DNA of 64,000 nt from Hyphomicrobiales bacterium (GCA_009377695.1 WHTP01000008.1:1-64000); one strand, 5' to 3'. Shown: positions 17,564 through 27,331, numbered from the stretch's first letter. Translations and numbers: made by a program. The notes: generated by a model from the letters alone, not told the origin.

Positions 17564-18906
17564 GTGCGATCACTTTCGGAGAGGTTGACGGAAGAGCCGG
17601 AGCCGTGACTGTCGCCGGAGCGGACGGCATGCGCGGTGGTCTGGACGGCATGGCCCATGTGTCCGCCGCGGCGCATGCGCTGCGCCCAGGCTGGCCCTTG
17701 CGCGGTCGATGCTGAAGACGTAGCACCGCCGCTCGTGTTGCCGCCGGCCGTGCCCATTGTCGAAGAGCCGCCGGTCGCGCCGAAGCCTGATTTCATGCCG
17801 CCGGCGAAGCTGGCCTTGACGCTCGCGGCGGCACGGCGAAGCGGCGATGTCGCCGCGCCGCCGGCCCCGCGCGCGCCGCCGCCGAGACCCGACGCCACAC
17901 CGGACGCGCCGGACTGGCCGAGCGAGCCGAGGCTGTAGGCGGCGGAAGTGGCGCCCGCTGCCGTTGCCCCGCCACGCACGGCGGCCGCGCCCGTCGAAAA
18001 TGCGGCTGCACCGCCTCTTGCGGCCAGCATTGCACCACCGCCCGCGGCAAGGGCCGCGCCGCCAACAGCGAGTCCGGTGCCGACCGCCGCGCCAGCGCCG
18101 AGCTGAGGACCGCCCGATACGAGACCGTTGGCGATGCCGGGACCGAATATGCCGAGGCCGACCAGCGAGAGCGCGGCCAGCACGATGGCCATGGCATCGT
18201 CGATCGACGGCGTTCGACCGCCGAAACCTTGCGTGAACTGACTGAACAGCGTCGAGCCGATGCCGATGACGATGGCAAGCACCAGCACCTTGATGCCGGA
18301 GGAAATGACATTGCCAAGCACGCGCTCGGCCATGAAGGCGGTCTTGCCGAACAGGCCGAACGGGATCAGCACGAAGCCCGCCAAGGTGGACAGCTTGAAC
18401 TCGATCAACGTCACAAACAGTTGGACGCTGAGAATGAAGAAGGCGAGGATGACCAGCGCCCAGGCGAACAGCAGGCACGCGATCTGAATGAAGTTCTCGA
18501 AAAACGCGATCCAGCCCATAAGGTCTGAGATGGAGTCGAGCAGCGGCCGGGCGGCGTCGAGCCCGGTTTGCGCCACCTTGCCGGGGCGCATCAGATCCTG
18601 AGCGGAGAAACCCGTGCCGCTTGCCTTCAGGCCAAGCCCTGCGAAGCTCTCGAAGACGATCTTCGCAAGGCTGTTCCAATTGGAAATCAAGTAAGCAAAG
18701 ACGCCGACGAACAGCGTCTTCTTGACCAGCCGCGCGATGATGTCGTCATCCGCGCCCCAGCTCCAGAACAGGGCGGCGAGCGTCACGTCGATGACAATCA
18801 ATGTGGTGGCGATGAATGCGACTTCGCCGCCGAGAAGACCGAACCCGCTGTCGATGTAGCGGGTGAAGGTGCCGAGAAAATTATCGATGACGCCGCTGCC
18901 GCCCAT
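17560..18906 (-). CDS. trbL: TrbL, VirB6-type polytopic T4SS protein
   Basis: 448 residues with about six hydrophobic helices in the first 260 residues (for example VAFIATTLIVIDVTLAALFW), then a long Gly/Ala/Ser-rich C-terminal region with little predicted structure. It is the polytopic inner-membrane channel component. It lies directly downstream of trbK-alt and overlaps trbF. Confidence 0.94.
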   Translation of the reverse strand: MGGSGVIDNFLGTFTRYIDSGFGLLGGEVAFIATTLIVIDVTLAALFWSWGADDDIIARLVKKTLFVGVFAYLISNWNSLAKIVFESFAGLGLKASGTGFSAQDLMRPGKVAQTGLDAARPLLDSISDLMGWIAFFENFIQIACLLFAWALVILAFFILSVQLFVTLIEFKLSTLAGFVLIPFGLFGKTAFMAERVLGNVISSGIKVLVLAIVIGIGSTLFSQFTQGFGGRTPSIDDAMAIVLAALSLVGLGIFGPGIANGLVSGGPQLGAGAAVGTGLAVGGAALAAGGGAMLAARGGAAAFSTGAAAVRGGATAAGATSAAYSLGSLGQSGASGVASGLGGGARGAGGAATSPLRRAAASVKASFAGGMKSGFGATGGSSTMGTAGGNTSGGATSSASTAQGPAWAQRMRRGGHMGHAVQTTAHAVRSGDSHGSGSSVNLSESDRT

Positions 18907-18909
18907 GCG

Positions 18910-19197
18910 TCACCGCCCTTCGCTGGCGGACGGCGACGCGGGCGCAGGCGTGGGACGCAAGAAGCGGTCACGGGTCTCGGCCCAGACACGCAGGCATTGC
19001 GCATCGTCGACCGCCTTCTGTCCAAGCTGCTGGCATCGGCGCTGGCCTTCGCGCAACGGATCGCGCTCGGGCTGGATGAGACGCGCTGGCGGTGATGCCG
19101 GCGGGTCATCCTTGCGGGTCATCTCGATCGCCGTCGCCGTGATGGCGACGGCGACAAACACGATTGCGCCGATGCGCGCCAGCAGCTTTCCGTCCAT
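18910..19197 (-). CDS. TrbK-alt, candidate entry-exclusion protein
   Basis: 95 residues: one N-terminal membrane helix (LLARIGAIVFVAVAITATAI), then a charged segment with two conserved Cys (RRCQQLGQKAVDDAQCLRVW). This matches the small alternative TrbK family placed between trbJ and trbL in Tn4371-like elements. A role in entry exclusion is assumed from position and family naming. It starts 22 bases after trbJ stops. Confidence 0.85.
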   Translation of the reverse strand: MDGKLLARIGAIVFVAVAITATAIEMTRKDDPPASPPARLIQPERDPLREGQRRCQQLGQKAVDDAQCLRVWAETRDRFLRPTPAPASPSASEGR

Positions 19198-19218
19198 GGC
19201 GATGCTCCCCTCTGATCG

Positions 19219-19977
19219 TCAGTTGCCGGTGTTGAACATCTGCGCGTTGCCGGGCTGGTAGCTGCTGCCGGGGTTTAGGAAGCGGCGGCGCTGCTCGCGT
19301 CCCTGCGCGGCGGCCGCGGCGCGCTCGGCCTCGGTCAGCGCGCTCGCCCGGCCATTGGCCGAAATCAGTGCGACCAGGTCCGAAAGCTGCTGCGACTGGA
19401 GCGCAAGGATTTGGTTGCCGGCCTGCGTGGCTTGCAGTGCGCCGGTCGCACCCTGGCTCTGGCTGACGAGCGTCGACATCTGCGTGCGGTTGGTGTCGAT
19501 GTTGCCGACGACGCCGGCCTGCACGCGCATGGCGTCCTGCAATCCGCCGACCGTGTTCTGCCAGCGTGAGCGCGCATCGGCGACAAGCTGCTGATCGGAA
19601 GCCGACAGCGAGACATTGCCGTATTGCTGCTGAAACGCCTGGTCGATCTGCTGGACGTTGAAGGCGATGTTCTGCGCCTGGCTCAGGAGTTGCTGGGTGC
19701 GCTGAACACTTTGCTGAATCTGCTGGAGCGCGGAATACGGCAGGCTCGCCAGATTGCGGGCCTGATTGATGAGCATCTGTGCCTCGTTCTGAAGCGAGGT
19801 GATCTGGTGGGTGATCTGCTCAAGCGAACGCGCGGCGGTCAGCACGTTTTGCGCGTAGTTTGACGGATCGAACACGATGATGGCGTGGGCCGGCGTCGCC
19901 AGCATCGGCGCCAGCATCGCGGGGGCGGACAGCAACGCGACGGCGAGCCGCGCTGCGCGTGAACGGCGCAGGTTCAT
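19219..19977 (-). CDS. trbJ: TrbJ, VirB5-type pilus-associated protein
   Basis: 252 residues with signal peptide (RLAVALLSAPAMLAPMLATP, cleavage after AHA), then long amphipathic helices rich in Gln (SLEQITHQITSLQNEAQMLI). It is a secreted, minor-pilin-like protein of the VirB5 family. ATG 19977 overlaps the trbE stop; the longer frame to 20049 reads into trbE and is rejected because the signal peptide starts at the chosen site. Confidence 0.94.
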   Translation of the reverse strand: MNLRRSRAARLAVALLSAPAMLAPMLATPAHAIIVFDPSNYAQNVLTAARSLEQITHQITSLQNEAQMLINQARNLASLPYSALQQIQQSVQRTQQLLSQAQNIAFNVQQIDQAFQQQYGNVSLSASDQQLVADARSRWQNTVGGLQDAMRVQAGVVGNIDTNRTQMSTLVSQSQGATGALQATQAGNQILALQSQQLSDLVALISANGRASALTEAERAAAAAQGREQRRRFLNPGSSYQPGNAQMFNTGN

Positions 19978-22412
19978 GAGGACGTCTCCTTGTTGATGAG
20001 GTTGGGAATGAGATCGACCGCCCAGCTCACATCGCGGGCGTTGAGCCATGCCGGGAGAAAGCCGTCACGGCCGTGTTCGGCGACGATCTGCGCGATCAGC
20101 GTCTGGTCGGATTTGGAGGACGCGGCGCAGAGTGCGAATCCGACTTCGGAGAGGCCCAGCTCGAACAGGCGGTTGCCGCGCCGCGACTGGCAGTAGTAGT
20201 CCCGCTTGGGCGTCGCCCTCGCTAAAATCTCAATCTGCCTGTCGTTCAAACCGAAACGGCGATAGATCGCCGTGATCTGCGGTTCGATCGCGCGCTCGTT
20301 CGGCAACAGCAGGCGCGTCGGGCAGCTCTCGATGATGGCCGGCGCGATGGCCGAATTGTCGATATCGCTGAGCGATTGCGTGGCGAAGATGACCGAAGCG
20401 TTCTTCTTGCGCAGCGTCTTCAGCCACTCGCGCAACTGACTGGCAAAGCCTTCGTCATCGAGGGCAAGCCAGCCTTCATCGATGATGAGCAGCGTCGGCC
20501 GCCCGTCGAGCCGGTCGCCGATGCGATGGAAGAGATAGGCGAGCACTGCCGGCGCGGCGCCGGTCCCGACAAGACCCTCGATCTCAAACGCCTGCACGTC
20601 GGCCGAGCCAAGGTGCTCGGATTCCGCGTCGAGCAGCCGGCCGTAAGGACCGCCGACGCAGAACGGACGCATGGCCTGCTTCAAGTCGTTCGATTGAAGC
20701 AGCACGCTCAGGCCGGTGATGGTGCGTTCCTCGATAGGCGCGGTGCTAAGCGATGTCAGCGCCGTCCAGATATGCTCCTTGGCTTCCGGCGTGATCTGGA
20801 CGCCTTCGCGCATCAGGATCGCCACGATCCAGTCGGCTGCCCAGGCACGCTCATAGGTGTCGTGGATGCGCGCGAGCGGCTGAAGCGAGACGGAAGCATC
20901 CGAGCCTTCCGTCAGCCCGCCGCCAAGATCATGCCAGTCACCCGCCATTGCCAACGCGGTGGCGCGGATGGAGCCGCCGAAATCGAACGCGAAAACTTGG
21001 GCGCGCTCGTAGCGCCGGAACTGGAGCGCCATGAGCGCCAGCAGCACGGACTTGCCTGCGCCGGTCGGACCGACGACGAGCGTGTGGCCGACATCGCCAA
21101 CGTGAAGGGAAAACCGGAACGGGGTTGAGCCTTCGGTCCTACCATAGAGCAGCGCGGGTGCGCCGAAGTGCTCGTCCCGTTCCGGCCCCGCCCACACCGC
21201 CGACAGCGGAATCATGTGAGCGAGATTCAACGTGCTGATGGGCGGCTGGCGGACATTGGCATAGGCATGTCCGGGCAAGCTCCCCAACCATGCGTCGACC
21301 GCGTTGACCGTCTCGACCATGGCCGTGAAATCGCGGCCCTGGATGACCTTCTCAACCAGCCGCAGCTTCTCGTGGGCGAGGCGCGGATCGGCATCCCAGA
21401 CCGTGATGGTGGCCGTGACGTAGGCCATGCCGGCGACATCCGCGCCGAGTTCCTGCAAGGCCATGTCGGCGTCGGCCGCCTTGTTGGCGGCGTCCGTGTC
21501 CACGAGAACGGACGCCTCGTTGGTCATCACCTCTTTCAAGATCGCGGCGATGGACTTGCGCTTGGCGAACCACTGCCGCCTGATCCTTGTCAGCAGCTTC
21601 GTCGCGTCGGTCTTGTCGAGCAGGATCGCGCGCGTCGACCAGCGATAGGGAAAGGCCAGCCGGTTCAAGTCATCGAGCAGACCGGGCGTTGTCGCGGTCG
21701 GGAAACCGACGATGGTCAGGATGCGCAGATGCTGGTCGCCAAGGCGCGGCTCCAGCCCGCCGGTCAACGGCTGATCGGCAAGCAGCGCGTCGAGATAGAT
21801 CGGCGTCTCGGGGACGCGGATACGATGACGTTTCGTCGAAATGCAGGAATGCAGGTAGGTCAGCGTTTCCGCATCATCGAGCCATGTGCATTCCGGCATG
21901 AAGCCGTCGAGTAGCGCCAGCACGCGATCGGTGCGATCGGTGAAGGCGCGCAGCGCTTCATGGGGATCGACGCCGGATCGCTCGCGTCCCTCGTAGAGCC
22001 AGGATTCGGTGCGCGCGGCTTCCTCGGCCGGCGGCAGATAGAGGACGGTCAGATAGTAGCTCGATACGAAATGCGCGCCTTCCTCTTCGAAATCAGCCTT
22101 GCGCTCGGCGTCGACCAGCGCGGAAGCCGGATCGGGAAACGTGCTCTGCGGATAGGTCGCGGCCTCGTGTCTCTGCGCCTCGACAAAGATGCTCCAGCCC
22201 GAGCCGAGGCGGCGGAAGGCGTTGTTGACGCGGCCGGCGACCGCGACCAATTCTGCCGCGACGGCGGAATCCAGATCGGGGCCACGAAAGCGCGCGCTTC
22301 GCTGGAAGCTGCCGTCCTTGTTGAGCACAACGCCTTCGTCAACCAGCGCGACCCAGGGCAGATAGTCGGCGAGGCGAGAAGCGGTGCGGCGATATTCGGC
22401 AAGGTTCATCAT
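19974..22412 (-). CDS. trbE: TrbE, VirB4-type T4SS ATPase
   Basis: 812 residues. N-terminal CagE/TrbE/VirB domain, then the nucleotide-binding domain with Walker A VVGPTGAGKSVLL (about 450) and Walker B LLIIDEGWLAL (about 655), and an arginine-finger region. It powers pilus assembly and substrate transfer at the inner membrane. ATG at 22412 or 22409 (two adjacent Met). Length and motifs are normal for the family, so this gene appears intact. Confidence 0.97.
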   Translation of the reverse strand: MMNLAEYRRTASRLADYLPWVALVDEGVVLNKDGSFQRSARFRGPDLDSAVAAELVAVAGRVNNAFRRLGSGWSIFVEAQRHEAATYPQSTFPDPASALVDAERKADFEEEGAHFVSSYYLTVLYLPPAEEAARTESWLYEGRERSGVDPHEALRAFTDRTDRVLALLDGFMPECTWLDDAETLTYLHSCISTKRHRIRVPETPIYLDALLADQPLTGGLEPRLGDQHLRILTIVGFPTATTPGLLDDLNRLAFPYRWSTRAILLDKTDATKLLTRIRRQWFAKRKSIAAILKEVMTNEASVLVDTDAANKAADADMALQELGADVAGMAYVTATITVWDADPRLAHEKLRLVEKVIQGRDFTAMVETVNAVDAWLGSLPGHAYANVRQPPISTLNLAHMIPLSAVWAGPERDEHFGAPALLYGRTEGSTPFRFSLHVGDVGHTLVVGPTGAGKSVLLALMALQFRRYERAQVFAFDFGGSIRATALAMAGDWHDLGGGLTEGSDASVSLQPLARIHDTYERAWAADWIVAILMREGVQITPEAKEHIWTALTSLSTAPIEERTITGLSVLLQSNDLKQAMRPFCVGGPYGRLLDAESEHLGSADVQAFEIEGLVGTGAAPAVLAYLFHRIGDRLDGRPTLLIIDEGWLALDDEGFASQLREWLKTLRKKNASVIFATQSLSDIDNSAIAPAIIESCPTRLLLPNERAIEPQITAIYRRFGLNDRQIEILARATPKRDYYCQSRRGNRLFELGLSEVGFALCAASSKSDQTLIAQIVAEHGRDGFLPAWLNARDVSWAVDLIPNLINKETSS

Positions 22413-22422
22413 GGCCGCACCC

Positions 22423-22704
22423 TCACACCGCCAGATGGCCGGGGATGCGCAGATGCCGCCTCCCGACTTCCACGAACAGCGGATCGCGCTTCGCCGCCCA
22501 GACCGCCGCGAAATGACCGATGGCCCAGATGGCGAGGCCGACCAGCCAAAGACGCAGGCCGAGGCCGACGGCCCCGGCCAGCGTGCCGTTCATGATCGCG
22601 ATGGAGCGTGGAGCGCCGCCAAGCATGATGTGCTCGGTCAGCGCGCGATGGACCGGAATCGAAAACCCCGGCACGGCGTCGAGTTGTTCGAAGGCGGTCG
22701 CCAT
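22423..22704 (-). CDS. trbD: TrbD, VirB3-type T4SS membrane protein
   Basis: 93 residues: short N-terminal amphipathic part (DAVPGFSIPVHRALTEHIML) and hydrophobic helices (GTLAGAVGLGLRLWLVGLAI). VirB3-type proteins pair with VirB4. The start ATG shares bases with the trbC stop (TGATG), giving translational coupling. Confidence 0.93.
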   Translation of the reverse strand: MATAFEQLDAVPGFSIPVHRALTEHIMLGGAPRSIAIMNGTLAGAVGLGLRLWLVGLAIWAIGHFAAVWAAKRDPLFVEVGRRHLRIPGHLAV

Positions 22705-23036
22705 CAGATGAGCGCCCCGCCGCCGAACGAGAAGAACGACAGGAAGAAGCTCGACGCGGCGAACGCGATCGACAGGCCAAACACGATCTGGATCAGCCTG
22801 CGAAAACCTCCGCTGCTGTCGCCGAACGCCAGCGTCAGGCCGGTCACGATGATGATGATGACGGCGATGATCTTGGAGACCGGCCCCTCGATCGACTGGA
22901 GAACCTTTTCGAGTGGTTGTTCCCACGGCATGGACGAGCCGGAGGCGTGGGCGGCCGGTGCGAACATGATGCTGATGGCGAGCGTGGTTGCGGCGGTCGC
23001 CATAGTGCGATAGCCGCGCGAGAGCGTGCGGATCAT
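22704..23036 (-). CDS. trbC: TrbC, VirB2-type pilin
   Basis: 110 residues: N-terminal signal (ATAATTLAISIMFAPAAHAS) and two hydrophobic helices separated by a short loop (IIAVIIIIVTGLTLAFGDSS), the layout of cyclised or processed conjugative pilins. It overlaps trbB upstream and trbD downstream. Confidence 0.93.
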   Translation of the reverse strand: MIRTLSRGYRTMATAATTLAISIMFAPAAHASGSSMPWEQPLEKVLQSIEGPVSKIIAVIIIIVTGLTLAFGDSSGGFRRLIQIVFGLSIAFAASSFFLSFFSFGGGALI

Positions 23037-24013
23037 GACGGTTCTCCTGTGTTCAGTGTGGCTGGGGTGATGCGGTAGTCGCCGTCCGCGCCGAGCCCTT
23101 CGACGCGGGCGAGTTCGGCGAGTCGGCGCGCGGAGCCGCGGCCCGACAGCACGGCGACGAGATCGATGGTCTCCGCGATCAGGGCGCGCGGGACGGTGAC
23201 GACGGCCTCTTGAATGAGCTGTTCGAGACGGCGCAGCGCACCGATGGCGCTGCCGGCGTGAATGGTGCCGATACCGCCGGGATGTCCGGTCCCCCAGGCT
23301 TTGAGCAAGTCGAGGGCTTCGGAGCCTCGCACCTCGCCGATGGGAACGCGATCAGGGCGAAGGCGCAGCGAAGACCGGACAAGATCGGAGAGCGTCGCCA
23401 CGCCATCCTTGGTCCGCATGGAGACGAGGTTTTCCGCGAGGCATTGCAGCTCGCGGGTGTCCTCGATGATGACGACGCGATCGGCGCCTTTCGCCACTTC
23501 GGCCAGAAGCGCATTGGTGAGCGTGGTTTTGCCTGTGCTGGTGCCGCCCGCGACGAGGATGTTGGCGCGGGATGCGACGGCCGCGCGCAGCGTCGCGGCC
23601 TGGTCGGCGGTCATGGTCCCAGCGGTCACGTAGTCGTCGAGCGTGAACACCGCGACGGCGGGCTTGCGGATCGCGAAAGCGGGCGCAGCGACGATGGGTG
23701 GCAGGAGACCTTCGAAGCGCTCGCCGGTCTCAGGCAGTTCGGCCGAGACGCGCGGCGAACGCGCATGTACCTCCGCGCCGACATGATGCGCGACGAGCCG
23801 TACGATGCGCTCGCCGTCGGCGGGCGACATGATCTCGCCCGTATCGGCCAGACCTTCGGACAGCCGGTCCACCCAAATCCGGCCATCGGGATTCAGCATC
23901 ACCTCGACGACAACGGGGTCTTCGAGAAAGCGCGCGATGGCGGGGCCGAGCGCGGTGCGCAGCATGCGCGCGCCGCGTGCGATCGCTTCCGGTTTGTGGT
24001 GAGTGACAGTCAT
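23033..24013 (-). CDS. trbB: TrbB, VirB11-type T4SS ATPase
   Basis: 326 residues. Secretion AAA ATPase with Walker [16 protein letters not shown] (about 170), Asp box ([11 protein letters not shown]), Walker B-type [20 protein letters not shown] and His box ([11 protein letters not shown]). It is the hexameric traffic ATPase at the base of the channel. It is first in the trb operon; a 20-base motif shared with the traG upstream region lies at 24138-24157. Confidence 0.96.
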   Translation of the reverse strand: MTVTHHKPEAIARGARMLRTALGPAIARFLEDPVVVEVMLNPDGRIWVDRLSEGLADTGEIMSPADGERIVRLVAHHVGAEVHARSPRVSAELPETGERFEGLLPPIVAAPAFAIRKPAVAVFTLDDYVTAGTMTADQAATLRAAVASRANILVAGGTSTGKTTLTNALLAEVAKGADRVVIIEDTRELQCLAENLVSMRTKDGVATLSDLVRSSLRLRPDRVPIGEVRGSEALDLLKAWGTGHPGGIGTIHAGSAIGALRRLEQLIQEAVVTVPRALIAETIDLVAVLSGRGSARRLAELARVEGLGADGDYRITPATLNTGEPS

Positions 24014-24137
24014 CCCGGCCCCGTTGCTTCACGGGGCGCGACAGACGGTCCCCGGATGGGGATGACTAAAAGAGCCGGAAGTCGGGTCGGTTCAACAAGT
24101 ATCTAGGCGCGCGCGGCCATCGGCGGTCATCGGCGGC

Positions 24138-24157
24138 AAATAGGACGGGTCGTGCCA
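24138..24157 (-). promoter_or_regulatory. 20-base motif upstream of trbB, shared with traG
   Basis: Plus-strand AAATAGGACGGGT followed by C-G-T-G-C-C-A matches 27438-27457 (AAATAGGACGGGT then T-G-C-G-C-C-A) at 18 of 20 positions. Both lie about 105-125 bases upstream of the first gene of a transfer operon, in the same orientation. A shared operator or promoter element for traG and trb expression is inferred. Confidence 0.5.
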
Positions 24158-24201
24158 AGGGCGGCCGGGCAACAGCCGCAGGATCGGCAGCGATTGCCGT
24201 T

Positions 24202-24609
24202 TTAGCGATTCGCCGTCTTGCGCGGCCGGCCGCCCTTCGCCCCGTTCGCGCGGGCGGCGGCGGCCTTGGCAACCGAGGTCGTCTGGCCGGCACGGCGGGC
24301 CATCCAGGCTTTGGTGCCGAAGATACCGGCCATCAAGCCCGGCAGGGAAAGGTCAACGTTCAGTTCCTCCCAATGCAGCCCGTAGCCCCGACCGAGGATT
24401 TCGACGGCGGCGAGCTGGTCGTCGGACGCGGCCTCAAGCCCCTGCGCCAGACGCGGAGGAAAGGCGAAGGTGCAACCATTCTCCAGATCGACGATCACCC
24501 GGCCGGAGGCGCGGTCGTAGCGCGCCGCGGCGGCGCGCGGCTCGCTCGCATGCGCGGCGCGGCCCCGCTCTAGCGCGGCGTCGATTGCGGCATCGGTCAG
24601 GTCAGCCAT
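24202..24609 (-). CDS. DUF2442 domain protein
   Basis: 135 residues. The DUF2442 core is visible: ARYDRASGRVIVDLENGCTF with FPPRLAQGLEAASDDQLAAV, then GYGLHWEELNVDLSLPGLMA. The C-terminus is basic (GAKGGRPRKTANR). DUF2442 proteins are commonly paired with DUF4160 proteins, as here, where the two genes overlap by 8 bases. The pair has been discussed as toxin-antitoxin-like; which partner is toxic is not decided by sequence. Confidence 0.85.
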   Translation of the reverse strand: MADLTDAAIDAALERGRAAHASEPRAAAARYDRASGRVIVDLENGCTFAFPPRLAQGLEAASDDQLAAVEILGRGYGLHWEELNVDLSLPGLMAGIFGTKAWMARRAGQTTSVAKAAAARANGAKGGRPRKTANR

Positions 24610-24841
24610 GTATCTCTCTCCATCGCGCCAGAAACGCAGCCTGGTGCTCGATCACGACAGCCATCGCGCGACGCACCTCGTTCCGCTTCATGTCCTTGGC
24701 CCAGACCAGTTCCGGCCTGCCATCGGGGCTGGTCAGGTTGATCTTGGCGGGACCATCGCCGAACACATGCACATGGGCAGGCTCATGGTCGTCGGTGTAG
24801 ATGACGATGCGCAGCCCATGCGCGCGGTGGATCGTGACCAT
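24602..24841 (-). CDS. DUF4160 domain protein
   Basis: 79 residues with the DUF4160 signature: GLRIVIYTDDHEPAHVHVFG and AKDMKRNEVRRAMAVVIEHQ. The His-x-His in the first motif is typical. It overlaps the DUF2442 gene downstream, forming a two-gene module inserted between traG/RHH and trbB. Likely an addiction or stress module; inferred from genetic pairing. Confidence 0.85.
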   Translation of the reverse strand: MVTIHRAHGLRIVIYTDDHEPAHVHVFGDGPAKINLTSPDGRPELVWAKDMKRNEVRRAMAVVIEHQAAFLARWREIHG

Positions 24842-24853
24842 AAAATAGATAAC

Positions 24854-25330
24854 CTATCGCGATGGGTTTTGCAAGGAATCGTCGGCAGCCATTTCGCCGG
24901 TCGGGGCATCGTGCATGGACTGCGCCGGCATGTCGCGCGACAGTTCTTTCAGGAACCTGTCTCCTGTCGCCAACCGCCGGCCGAGTGACTGCATGAAACC
25001 ATCGAACCGCTCCGCGCCCTTCGCACGGGCGGAGGCTTGCGCACTCTCCGGCAGTGGCGGCGTGGAGGCGAGCCAAATGCGGATGAACAGCGAGACGGTC
25101 TCGCCCAGGATGGCGAGATCTTCGTCGAGCGTGTCGATCTGGCGGCCAAGCTTGTCCATACGACGCGACAAAGCCGCCTCCAGCTTCTCGGCCGAGTCCC
25201 CGGACAGGAAGGACGCAACAGCGGCCTCGATGATGGCGGATTTCGACACCTGCCGGCGCAACGACAGCGCTTCAACCTGCGCCAGCAAGTCCGGGTCGAA
25301 ATAAACATTCATGCGGGTTCGTGTCGTCAT
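24854..25330 (-). CDS. Ribbon-helix-helix (CopG-type) protein linked to traG
   Basis: 158 residues. The N-terminus is a ribbon-helix-helix (TRMNVYFDPDLLAQVEALSL, then SKSAIIEAAVASFLSG), followed by a coiled-coil-like segment (KLEAALSRRMDKLGRQIDTL) and a short hydrophobic helix. Such proteins lie just after traG in Tn4371-like ICEs and probably bind transfer-region DNA or regulate traG. It starts 9 bases after traG ends. Confidence 0.85.
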   Translation of the reverse strand: MTTRTRMNVYFDPDLLAQVEALSLRRQVSKSAIIEAAVASFLSGDSAEKLEAALSRRMDKLGRQIDTLDEDLAILGETVSLFIRIWLASTPPLPESAQASARAKGAERFDGFMQSLGRRLATGDRFLKELSRDMPAQSMHDAPTGEMAADDSLQNPSR

Positions 25331-25339
25331 GAGCGGGCC

Positions 25340-27331
25340 TCAAAGCTCGATGCCATCGGCCGGGTCCAACGACGCCTGCCGCGCGACCACGCGCATGCGT
25401 TGGCGCATGGCCCGCGCCTTGGCGGCGTCGACATCGGGCTCGTCGTCCAACAGGTCGAATTCCTGCTCGGGCGGGCGCGGCGGCGCGACGATGTCCTCAT
25501 GCTCGGGCAATTCCGGCTCGCGGCGAATGCCGGCATTGGCGGGATCGCCCTCTGTCCCGCCGGCGGGCGTCGCGTGGGTCTTTCCCGACGCCGCCACCAC
25601 GCGGTTGGACCAGTCGTCGGATGACGGTTGCGGCGCTGCGGTGTTAGCCGCGGCCAGCTCGGGCGGCGGCAGGATGCGTTCCTGAAAGCGCTTGTCCTCG
25701 TAATAGCGGACCTTGGCGGCGCGGATCGGCGGCGTGCCCGCCACCATGACGATCTCGTCGGTGGGCGGAAGCTGCATGATCTCGCCGGGCGTCAGCAACG
25801 GCCGCGCGGTTTCCTGCCGCGACACCATGAGATGGCCGAGCCAGGGCGCAAGCCTATGACCGGCATAGTTGGTGGAATCGCGCATCTCGGTCGCCGTGCC
25901 GAGCGCATCGCTGACTCTTTTGGCCGTGCGCTCATCGTTCGTCGCGAAGGCGACGCGGACATGGCAATTGTCGAGAATGGCGTTGTTCTGCCCATAGGCG
26001 CGCTCGATCTGATTGAGGCTCTGCGCGATCAAAAAGCTTTTGAGCCCGTAGCCGGCCATGAAGGCGAGCGCCGATTCAAAGAAGTCCAGACGGCCAAGCG
26101 CAGGAAACTCGTCGAGCATCAGCAACAGGCGATGGCGCTTGCCGGAGGTCTTCAGTTCTTCAGTCAGCCGTCGGCCGATCTGGTTGAGGATCAGGCGAAT
26201 GAGCGGCTTGGTGCGGTTGATGTCGGACGGCGGCACGACGAGGTAGAGGCTGACCGGCTGGCGGCTTCCAACCAGATCGGCAATGCGCCAGTCGCAGCGC
26301 GCCGTGACGCGCGCGACGACCGGATCGCGGTAGAGGCCGAGGAACGACATGGCGGTGCTCAGGACGCCCGACCGCTCATTATCGCTCTTGTTGAGCAGCT
26401 CGCGCGCGGACGAGGCGATGACGGGATGAACGCCGGCGTCGCCAAGATGCGGCGTGTCCATCATCGCGCGCAACGTCGCTTCCACCGGGCGGCGCGGATC
26501 GGACAGGAAATTGGCGACGCCCGCCAGCGTCTTGTCAGGCTCCGCGTAGAGAACGTGCAGGATCGCGCCGACCAGCAGCGAATGGCTGGTCTTTTCCCAA
26601 TGGTTGCGCTTGTCCAGGCTGCCTTCAGGATCGACGAGAATGTCTGCGATATTCTGCACGTCGCGGACTTCCCATTCACCCTGCCGCACCTCCAACAGCG
26701 GGTTGTAGGCCGACGACTTGGCGTTGGTCGGATCGAACAGCAGGATGCGGCCGTGCTTCGCCCGGAAGCCCGCCGTCAGCGTCCAGTTCTCTCCCTTGAT
26801 GTCGTGAACAATGCAGCTTCCCGGCCAGGTCAGCAGCGTCGGTACCACGAGGCCGACGCCCTTGCCACTTCGGGTCGGCGCGAAGCACAACACATGCTCC
26901 GGTCCGTCATGACGCAGGTAGTCTTGGGTATGTCGGCCAAGCACGACGCCATCGGGACCGAGCAGGCCGGCGGCGCGGATTTCCTTGTCTTCGGCCCATC
27001 GTGCGGAGCCGTAGGTGGCGACGTTGCGCGCCTCGCGTGCGCGCATGATCGACATCAGGATAGCGACGGCGATGGCGATGACGCCGCCCGATGCGGCGAT
27101 GATGCCGCCTTCAACGAAGATCGTCGGCGCGTAGGCGTCGAAGGAGAACCACCACCAGAAGAAGACCGGCGGGTAGTAGATCGGCCAGCCGGCCAGCTCG
27201 AACCATGGATTGCCGAGCTGCGCCTGAAAGCCGAGCCGCCAGGCGGTCCATTGCGTCGCCGCCCATGTCGTCACCAGAACGATGATGAAGACGACGGCGA
27301 TCTGACCCCAAAGGATTCGGCCTCCACGCAT
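25340..27331 (-). CDS. traG: TraG, VirD4-type coupling ATPase
   Basis: 663 residues. Two N-terminal membrane helices (VVFIIVLVTTWAATQWTAWR; and near 75-95), Walker A FAPTRSGKGVGLVVPTLL (about 155), Walker B LLMLDEFPALGR and the conserved SLNQIERAYG region. It recruits the relaxase-DNA complex to the T4SS. ATG 27331 is preferred over an upstream TTG because GGAG lies 6 bases before it. The RHH gene follows closely. The acidic C-terminal tail may contact substrates. Confidence 0.96.
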   Translation of the reverse strand: MRGGRILWGQIAVVFIIVLVTTWAATQWTAWRLGFQAQLGNPWFELAGWPIYYPPVFFWWWFSFDAYAPTIFVEGGIIAASGGVIAIAVAILMSIMRAREARNVATYGSARWAEDKEIRAAGLLGPDGVVLGRHTQDYLRHDGPEHVLCFAPTRSGKGVGLVVPTLLTWPGSCIVHDIKGENWTLTAGFRAKHGRILLFDPTNAKSSAYNPLLEVRQGEWEVRDVQNIADILVDPEGSLDKRNHWEKTSHSLLVGAILHVLYAEPDKTLAGVANFLSDPRRPVEATLRAMMDTPHLGDAGVHPVIASSARELLNKSDNERSGVLSTAMSFLGLYRDPVVARVTARCDWRIADLVGSRQPVSLYLVVPPSDINRTKPLIRLILNQIGRRLTEELKTSGKRHRLLLMLDEFPALGRLDFFESALAFMAGYGLKSFLIAQSLNQIERAYGQNNAILDNCHVRVAFATNDERTAKRVSDALGTATEMRDSTNYAGHRLAPWLGHLMVSRQETARPLLTPGEIMQLPPTDEIVMVAGTPPIRAAKVRYYEDKRFQERILPPPELAAANTAAPQPSSDDWSNRVVAASGKTHATPAGGTEGDPANAGIRREPELPEHEDIVAPPRPPEQEFDLLDDEPDVDAAKARAMRQRMRVVARQASLDPADGIEL

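Noticed and set aside
24138-24157. Sigma-54 promoter (TGGCAC-like start on the minus strand)
   Set aside because: The required GC element is not at the correct spacing, and the second copy does not keep the TGGCAC bases.
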